Below are positions 59,534 to 64,000 of a DNA stretch of 64,000 bases, one piece after another. The notes under the pieces were generated by a model. That model was not told the DNA's origin, did no database searches, and was given only the letters and a program-made list of their open reading frames with translations. This DNA is from Bacillota bacterium (GTDB lineage: Bacteria; Bacillota; Clostridia; Peptostreptococcales; Anaerovoracaceae). Each line of letters starts with the position of its first letter. Within the stretch, counting starts at the first letter, position 1. Both the position numbers and the translations under genes were made by a program. Where the stretch lies: assembly GCA_017557505.1 (NCBI GenBank), contig JAFYYP010000005.1, forward strand, positions 1 to 64,000, given 5' to 3'.

Positions 59534-60496
59534 CTACATGCTCAGCACTTCAGTGAGTTCGTAGAGGCTTAAATCCGGTTCGCGCGTGCATTCCGCGGCT
59601 TCGAAGATGTCCATGGCAAAGACTTTGCCGCCTTTTTCGCCGATGGCGCAGCCCTTTTCCCCCGCTTCCAGCAGTTCCACGGCCTTGGCGCCGCAGAGCG
59701 TGGCCAGGATGCGGTCATCCGCAGACGGGCTTCCGCCGCGCTGCAGGTAAGACAGCACGACCGTGCGGGTCTCCTTGCCCGTATGCGCCTCGATCCCTGC
59801 TTCCAGCTCTTCCGAAGAGACGCCCGAACCTTCCGCGTTGATGATGATGCTGTGCAGCTTTCCGCGGTTCAATCCGGACAGGATCTTATTGTAGACGTAA
59901 GGCAGCCGCGGCATATACTCCGGCGTGAGCACGACTTCCGCACCGCCGCCCATGCCTGAATACAGGGCGATATCGCCGCAGTCGCGTCCCATGACTTCTA
60001 CGATGGTCACGCGTTCGTGAGCGGAACTGGTGTCGCGGATCTTACTGATGGCGTCGAGCACCGTGTTGACCGCCGTATCGAATCCTATCGTCTTTTCCGT
60101 ATAGGCCAGGTCGTTGTCGATCGTACCGGGCAGGAACATGACGGGAATGCCGGCATTCACCAGCTTGCAGGCGCCCTGCAGAGAGCCGTTGCCACCGATG
60201 ACGACCAGGCCGTCGAGCCGCAGATTCTTGATCGTCTGCAGCGCGCGTTCCAGTCCGCCGGGCTCCATGAAGCGTCTGCTTCTGGCGGTCTTCAGGATCG
60301 TGCCGCCGCGGTGCAGGATATCGCCTACGTCCGAGCGTTCCATCCAGATCGCGTCGCCTTCCAGCAGGCCTTCGTAGCCACGGTGGAAGCCGTAGACTTC
60401 AAACCCTGCCGCTATGCCGCAGCGTACGACCGCGCGGATCGCCGCGTTCATGCCCGGCGCATCTCCGCCGCTTGTCAGTATTCCGATACGTTTCAT
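59534..60496 (-). CDS. pfkA: ATP-dependent 6-phosphofructokinase
   Basis: 320 residues from ATG 60494-60496 (MKRIGILTSGGDAPGMNAAI) with GGGAGG upstream; the longer upstream frame is a shadow of the small membrane gene. PFK signatures: GGDAPGMN, VVIGGNGSLQGA (Gly at the position that is Asp in GDGS), the catalytic PGTIDNDL and VEVMGRDCGDIAL. Phosphorylates fructose 6-phosphate in glycolysis. The motif GGNGSLQG and the Gly in place of the ATP-specific residue should be checked for PPi use. Third gene of an operon with the symporter fusion and the 55-residue protein. Confidence 0.93.
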   Translation of the reverse strand: MKRIGILTSGGDAPGMNAAIRAVVRCGIAAGFEVYGFHRGYEGLLEGDAIWMERSDVGDILHRGGTILKTARSRRFMEPGGLERALQTIKNLRLDGLVVIGGNGSLQGACKLVNAGIPVMFLPGTIDNDLAYTEKTIGFDTAVNTVLDAISKIRDTSSAHERVTIVEVMGRDCGDIALYSGMGGGAEVVLTPEYMPRLPYVYNKILSGLNRGKLHSIIINAEGSGVSSEELEAGIEAHTGKETRTVVLSYLQRGGSPSADDRILATLCGAKAVELLEAGEKGCAIGEKGGKVFAMDIFEAAECTREPDLSLYELTEVLSM

Positions 60497-60515
60497 CCGT
60501 AATTTCCTCCCAAAT

Positions 60516-60683
60516 CTATCTTCTGTTCGCGACCACGCCGCCCACGGCGCAAAGGATGCCCAGGGCGATGCAGAGCCAGCCCACCGGGCTGAAATCGTGT
60601 CGGAACGGATTTTTAAACCACAGGACCGACGCCGCTTCCCAGACGACGGCACATACAAAGAGTATTTTAGCAGTTTTCGTCAT
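60516..60683 (-). CDS. Small two-helix membrane protein
   Basis: 55 residues (TAKILFVCAVVWEAASVLWF; VGWLCIALGILCAVGGVVAN): two membrane helices joined by a short charged loop. AGGTGA is 6 bp before the ATG. Lies 9 bp after the symporter stop and 19 bp before pfkA. Could be an accessory subunit of the symporter; no family recognised. Confidence 0.65.
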   Translation of the reverse strand: MTKTAKILFVCAVVWEAASVLWFKNPFRHDFSPVGWLCIALGILCAVGGVVANRR

Positions 60684-60692
60684 AGCAGTCAC

Positions 60693-62297
60693 CTACTTTT
60701 GTTTTTCCAAAAGTTTGCGGTTGAGAATGCCTAAAGCGTCCGCGCAGTGGATCAGCTCCATCTGCAGCATGCCGCAGTCGACCGCGCGTCCGATGAACGT
60801 AAAGAAAATGTCGAGCACGATGGCTGCGCCCAGCGCTTCGTACGGGATGTCCAGCCGCGACAGCATGATCGCGTAGCAGCCGATGCCGCTGCCGGGGATG
60901 GGCGGCAATGCGATGGCCATCATCGTACAGACGACTGTTGCGATGACGAACCAGGTCAGGTCCACCTTTACCGCATAGATCTCGCTCAGGTAATAGGCCG
61001 TCGCGATGAACGCGCAGATCGTGGCCGGCATATACATGGTCTGGCCGATGGGGAGCGCGAAATCCGTAAGCTTCTTCGGTACGCCGAAACGGTGCGTCAC
61101 CACGTTTTCCGTCTCGCCGTAGGAGGCGCCTGCGGAAGCGGTCTGCAGCGAGATCAGCATGGCAGGCTTCAGGTTCCGCAGCAGCCATTTCCGGGAAACG
61201 TGATGCTTCTTCGCAGTAAAAAGAAGCATCGTCAGCAGCATGCCTGCCACCAGTACCAGATAGAGTACGACCGGTTTCCACATCATGTGGAAGAACTCGC
61301 TCAGATTGCTGCTCCAGATGTGGCTGATGATCGTGGTCGCGATAAAGATCGGCGAATAGCGGCTGATGCTTTCCATCAGGAACGTCACCAGGGAATTGCC
61401 CTGGCCGAGCACAGCTTTCAGCTGCGAAGCCGATTCGCCCAGCACGACGAGCCCGATGCCCATCGTGACGCCCATGAAGATCAGCTGCATGGAGTCGTTC
61501 ATGATGAAGGGCGAGGCAGGATTTTCGGGCAGGATACTGGCGATCAGAGCCAGCAGCTCCGCCAAGGTCTCCGCCGGACTGCTGCCGGAACTGTGCACCA
61601 GGTGGAAAAACGGCCGGTAAAGGACGATCGCCACGACGGCTGCCGCAAACGACAGGCCGATGAACCGGTTCATTACCCTTTTCCCGTAGCGCCCGTATGT
61701 GACGATATCCCCCAGGCTCGACACGGCGCTGCTCAAAAACAGGAACAGCGACAGGCTGGCAAACGTCGCCAGAACGCCCAGGAAAGCATAGAAGAACATG
61801 GTCAGGACGTTGCTGTCGAGATAGGTGCGCGCAGATTCGGGCAGAAGCAGTCCCAGAAAGCCCAGCACGATGCCGGCTGCGATGCCGAGCGGCAGGTTGA
61901 GCGCAGCGAGACGCTTTTCTTCGTGGATCCACAGCGAAATGTGGTTTTGAGACCCTTTACGGCTCCAGACCGGGGCAAATCCCATGTCCACCAGCAGCCT
62001 GCGGCTGAACTGGTCCTCGCCGTTGTCGCTGGTCGTGGGATTGTACAGTTCCCCGCCGTAGCGGATGCTGATGAACGCCCGGCCGAGCCGGCGTCCCATC
62101 TCCAGCGTGCAGACCGCTTTCTCGTCGTAGTGTTCGCAGACCCGCAGCAGCAGGTCTTCCATGGCGAAACGGATGCGGATGCGGTTGCGGTTCTCCAGAC
62201 GGATGCTTTCCAGGAATCCCTGGATCGTTTCGGAGAGCGTATCCACCGCCGCGCGGTCCAGAACGTATACTTTTCTGGTACGTTCGAAGGTCTTCAT
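60693..62297 (-). CDS. Degenerate GHKL (RsbW-like) domain fused to an SLC1/DAACS dicarboxylate-type symporter
   Basis: 534 residues. Residues about 15-125 follow the fold order of anti-sigma-factor/histidine-kinase ATPase domains (IRIRFAMEDLLLRVCEHY as helix 1 and N box, AFISIRYGGELYNP as the Asp-x-Gly strand, NHISLWI as the last strand), but the N-box Asn and the G1 Asp are missing, so ATP binding or kinase activity is doubtful. From about 133 on there are eight or so hydrophobic segments of a cation:dicarboxylate/glutamate symporter, with the re-entrant SAGASYGETENVVTHRF and LPIGQTMYMPAT and PIPGSGIGCYAIMLS. Divergent from STAS genes. Confidence 0.78.
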   Translation of the reverse strand: MKTFERTRKVYVLDRAAVDTLSETIQGFLESIRLENRNRIRIRFAMEDLLLRVCEHYDEKAVCTLEMGRRLGRAFISIRYGGELYNPTTSDNGEDQFSRRLLVDMGFAPVWSRKGSQNHISLWIHEEKRLAALNLPLGIAAGIVLGFLGLLLPESARTYLDSNVLTMFFYAFLGVLATFASLSLFLFLSSAVSSLGDIVTYGRYGKRVMNRFIGLSFAAAVVAIVLYRPFFHLVHSSGSSPAETLAELLALIASILPENPASPFIMNDSMQLIFMGVTMGIGLVVLGESASQLKAVLGQGNSLVTFLMESISRYSPIFIATTIISHIWSSNLSEFFHMMWKPVVLYLVLVAGMLLTMLLFTAKKHHVSRKWLLRNLKPAMLISLQTASAGASYGETENVVTHRFGVPKKLTDFALPIGQTMYMPATICAFIATAYYLSEIYAVKVDLTWFVIATVVCTMMAIALPPIPGSGIGCYAIMLSRLDIPYEALGAAIVLDIFFTFIGRAVDCGMLQMELIHCADALGILNRKLLEKQK

Positions 62298-62340
62298 GCA
62301 CCTATTATACTCTCGACTTGCATAAGAAGAAAAGAATTGT

Positions 62341-62369
62341 TTTACGCACCGCGGATTTCGTGAGATAAT
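62341..62369 (+). promoter_or_regulatory. Promoter of the STAS operon
   Basis: TTTACG (62341-62346) and GATAAT (62364-62369), 17 bp apart, in the 110-bp region shared with the divergent symporter gene; AGGAGG follows before the STAS ATG. Confidence 0.55.
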
Positions 62370-62407
62370 AGATTGATATGAAGTGACATTCCCATCAGGA
62401 GGTATGT

Positions 62408-62707
62408 ATGAATATTATCAAAAAAGCAGAAGGCGAAGCCCTGACGCTCGCGCTGGAAGGAAGACTGGATACGATCACTTCCCCGCAGCTGGACGAGGCG
62501 ATCGACGCTTCTTTAGACGGCGTGACCGACCTGACGCTGGATCTTGCCGAACTGACGTATATCTCTTCCGCGGGTCTGCGCGTGCTGCTGAGAGCGCTGA
62601 AGAAGATGAACGCGGTCAAGGGCAAGTTCCGCGTGACCAACGCAAACGACACCATTATGGAGATCTTCGACGTGACCGGTTTCGCCGAGATCCTGACGAT
62701 CGAATAA
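62408..62707 (+). CDS. STAS domain protein (anti-anti-sigma factor type)
   Basis: 99 residues, full SpoIIAA/RsbV-like fold: LTLALEGRLDTITSPQLDEA, and the phosphorylation loop LTYISSAGLRVLL with Ser53/Ser54. In partner-switching systems a GHKL kinase phosphorylates this serine. The nearest GHKL domain is the degenerate one fused to the symporter, encoded divergently 110 bp away. Nine bases before the STAS-kinase gene, so co-transcribed. Confidence 0.9.
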   Translation: MNIIKKAEGEALTLALEGRLDTITSPQLDEAIDASLDGVTDLTLDLAELTYISSAGLRVLLRALKKMNAVKGKFRVTNANDTIMEIFDVTGFAEILTIE

Positions 62708-62716
62708 GGAGCAGCC

Positions 62717-63895
62717 ATGGCATCGATCTGTACACTGAAATACAAGGATAAGCCGGTCGTGAAAGTCACCGGACGCATCGACTCCACGAACGCGCCGGAA
62801 ATGGAAGCGGAGATCGCAGCGCTCCTGAAAGACGTCCCGGCAGAAAACGTCGTGATCGACGCGGAAGACCTGGAGTACATCTCTTCCGCCGGTCTGCGCG
62901 TGCTGCTGCGCCTGCGCAGGGCGTATCCGGATCTGAAGATGGAAAATGCCAGTTCCGAAGTCTACGAGATCCTCGAGATGACGGGCTTTACGGAGATCCT
63001 TCCCGTTTCGAAGGCTTACCGCAAGCTGTCGATCGACGGCTGCGAAATCATCGGGGAGGGCGCCAACGGCTGTGTGTACCGCCTCGATCAGGATACCATC
63101 GTCAAAGTCTACAACAATCCGGATTCCCTGCCCGACATCCATAAAGAGAGAGAACTGGCCCGGACAGCTTTCATCATGGGCATCCCGACAGCCATCCCCT
63201 ACGACGTCGTGCGCGTGGACGATTTCTACGGTTCCGTCTTCGAACTGCTGAACGCGAGATCGTTCGCCGAACTGCTGATGCAGGACCGCGAGAATGCGGA
63301 CCAGTACATCCAGCAGCTGGCTGACCTGCTGAAACTTATCCACGGCACGAAGGTGAAGCCGGGTTCCATGCCCGATATGAAGAAGACCGTGGTCGACTGG
63401 GTGGACTTCCTGAAAGAGTATCTGCCCGCGGAGACCTGGGAGAAACTGCGTGCTATGGTGGACGCAGTCCCCGACCGCGACACGATGCTGCACGGCGACT
63501 TCCACGCCAAGAACGTCATGATGCAGAACGGCGAGGTCATCCTTATCGACATGGATACGCTCTGCATGGGTCATCCGGTGTTCGAGATGGGTTCTATCTT
63601 CAACGCCTATACCGGCTTCTACGTGACGTCGCCCGAGCGGCGCGGCGCGTTTATCGGACTGGACGCCGAGATGGCGGAACAGGTCTGGAACGGGCTGATC
63701 CTGCGCTATGCGGACGGCGACAGCGCCCTGGCGGAAAAGATCGAACAGCAGGCTGCGCTGATCGGTTTCGTACGGCTGATGCGCCGGCTGATCCGCCGCA
63801 ACGGTTTCGACACGCCAGAAGGGCGGCAGACGATCGCAGTCTACCGTAAGAACATCGAAGCGTTGACCGCGCAGATCGACAGCCTTACCTGGTAA
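62717..63895 (+). CDS. STAS domain fused to APH-type phosphotransferase
   Basis: 392 residues. STAS domain 1-105 (VTGRIDSTNAPEMEAEIAAL; EYISSAGLRVLLRLR with Ser56/Ser57), then an aminoglycoside-phosphotransferase/choline-kinase-like domain: IIGEGANGCVYRLDQDTIVK, catalytic HGDFHAKNVMM and metal Asp in LIDMDTL. Related to the TIGR02172 paralogous family. The kinase could phosphorylate its own or the neighbouring STAS serine, or a small molecule. AAGGAG precedes the ATG. Confidence 0.88.
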   Translation: MASICTLKYKDKPVVKVTGRIDSTNAPEMEAEIAALLKDVPAENVVIDAEDLEYISSAGLRVLLRLRRAYPDLKMENASSEVYEILEMTGFTEILPVSKAYRKLSIDGCEIIGEGANGCVYRLDQDTIVKVYNNPDSLPDIHKERELARTAFIMGIPTAIPYDVVRVDDFYGSVFELLNARSFAELLMQDRENADQYIQQLADLLKLIHGTKVKPGSMPDMKKTVVDWVDFLKEYLPAETWEKLRAMVDAVPDRDTMLHGDFHAKNVMMQNGEVILIDMDTLCMGHPVFEMGSIFNAYTGFYVTSPERRGAFIGLDAEMAEQVWNGLILRYADGDSALAEKIEQQAALIGFVRLMRRLIRRNGFDTPEGRQTIAVYRKNIEALTAQIDSLTW

Positions 63896-63905
63896 AAAGT
63901 TTTTT

Positions 63906-64000
63906 ATGAAGAATACTGACGCACTTACCCGCCGAAGCGCCTCCGTGGTCTGCTTCGGCGGCGCCAATATGGACCTGCATATCCAAAGCAGCGTTCCTGT
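63906..64000 (+). CDS. PfkB/ribokinase-type kinase, N-terminal fragment (3' truncated by window end)
   Basis: About 31 residues visible: ASVVCFGGANMDLHIQSSVP is the beta-strand and GG-x-N-x-D motif that opens PfkB carbohydrate kinases, closest in style to pseudouridine or nucleoside kinases. No ribosome site is seen at ATG 63906, so a GTG further in is possible. Lies 10 bp after the STAS-kinase gene. Confidence 0.55.
   Translation, partial: MKNTDALTRRSASVVCFGGANMDLHIQSSVP

Noticed and set aside
60747..62363. 538-residue plus-strand open frame
   Set aside because: Antisense shadow of the symporter fusion, His/Gln/Arg-rich and without a known fold.

Overview
The window comes from a GC-rich, anaerobic, amino-acid-fermenting member of the Clostridia (Bacillota). 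Supporting evidence: a selenoprotein glycine/sarcosine/betaine reductase component B (grdX-grdE-grdB, with an in-frame UGA), a biosynthetic thiolase, UPF0371/DUF1846, DUF1934, DUF3842 and DUF6514-type proteins, a Gram-positive (DinR-type) LexA box, and a nifS-iscU-rrf2 iron-sulfur operon. The genus cannot be named from the sequence alone. No rRNA or CRISPR array is present; the single complete tRNA is tRNA-Lys(CTT).

Layout. 1-4.6 kb: tail of a Na/Pi cotransporter, an SLH-domain exported protein, UPF0371, a VWA protein and a small DUF6514-like protein. 4.7-9.3 kb: the grd component B operon read leftward, with an FMN-binding glutamate-synthase-like iron-sulfur protein upstream. 9.4-15.8 kb: a YbaK/ProX editing protein facing a leftward run hslO-ddl-DUF1934-two S41 proteases-TIGR01440; hslO has a leader with nested helices. 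15.8-17.7 kb: ispE and a D-2-hydroxyacid dehydrogenase. 17.7-28.7 kb: a large TIR-membrane-propeller protein, a metallophosphoesterase, coaBC, a LysR/EamA divergent pair, an Lrp/LysE pair, thiolase and surE. 28.7-34.1 kb: a radical-SAM plus TIGR03915 DNA-repair pair behind a LexA box, a methyltransferase, DUF3842, patatin and Sir2. 34.2-44.1 kb: glutamine synthetase, UPF0182, a zinc-ribbon membrane protein and the iron-sulfur operon.

44.8-56.9 kb is a 12-kb AT-rich integrative element. It lies between two copies of a 51-bp repeat made of the 3' part of tRNA-Lys. It carries a tyrosine integrase next to the intact tRNA, a WYL regulator divergent from a single-polypeptide type IIG restriction-modification enzyme, a serine resolvase, an XRE regulator with two operators, a putative origin region (two identical-architecture dyads around a long hairpin) beside a winged-helix Rep-like protein, three tandem paralogues of an unknown family, and a zinc-ribbon protein. 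Three of its transcription units share one promoter architecture: a TTATAACGAC core flanked by partly covarying arms, exactly 19 bp upstream of TATAAT. Beyond the right end lie two more degenerate tRNA-Lys 3' ends and a hairpin-rich 126-bp segment, as if several integrations had used this site.

57.1-64 kb returns to host-like sequence: a GH13 glycosidase, a TPR lipoprotein, pfkA, a tiny membrane protein, and a divergent gene set that looks like a signalling-coupled transporter. One side is a degenerate GHKL (RsbW-like) domain fused to an SLC1/DAACS symporter; the other is a STAS protein and a STAS-kinase fusion. The window ends inside a PfkB-type kinase.
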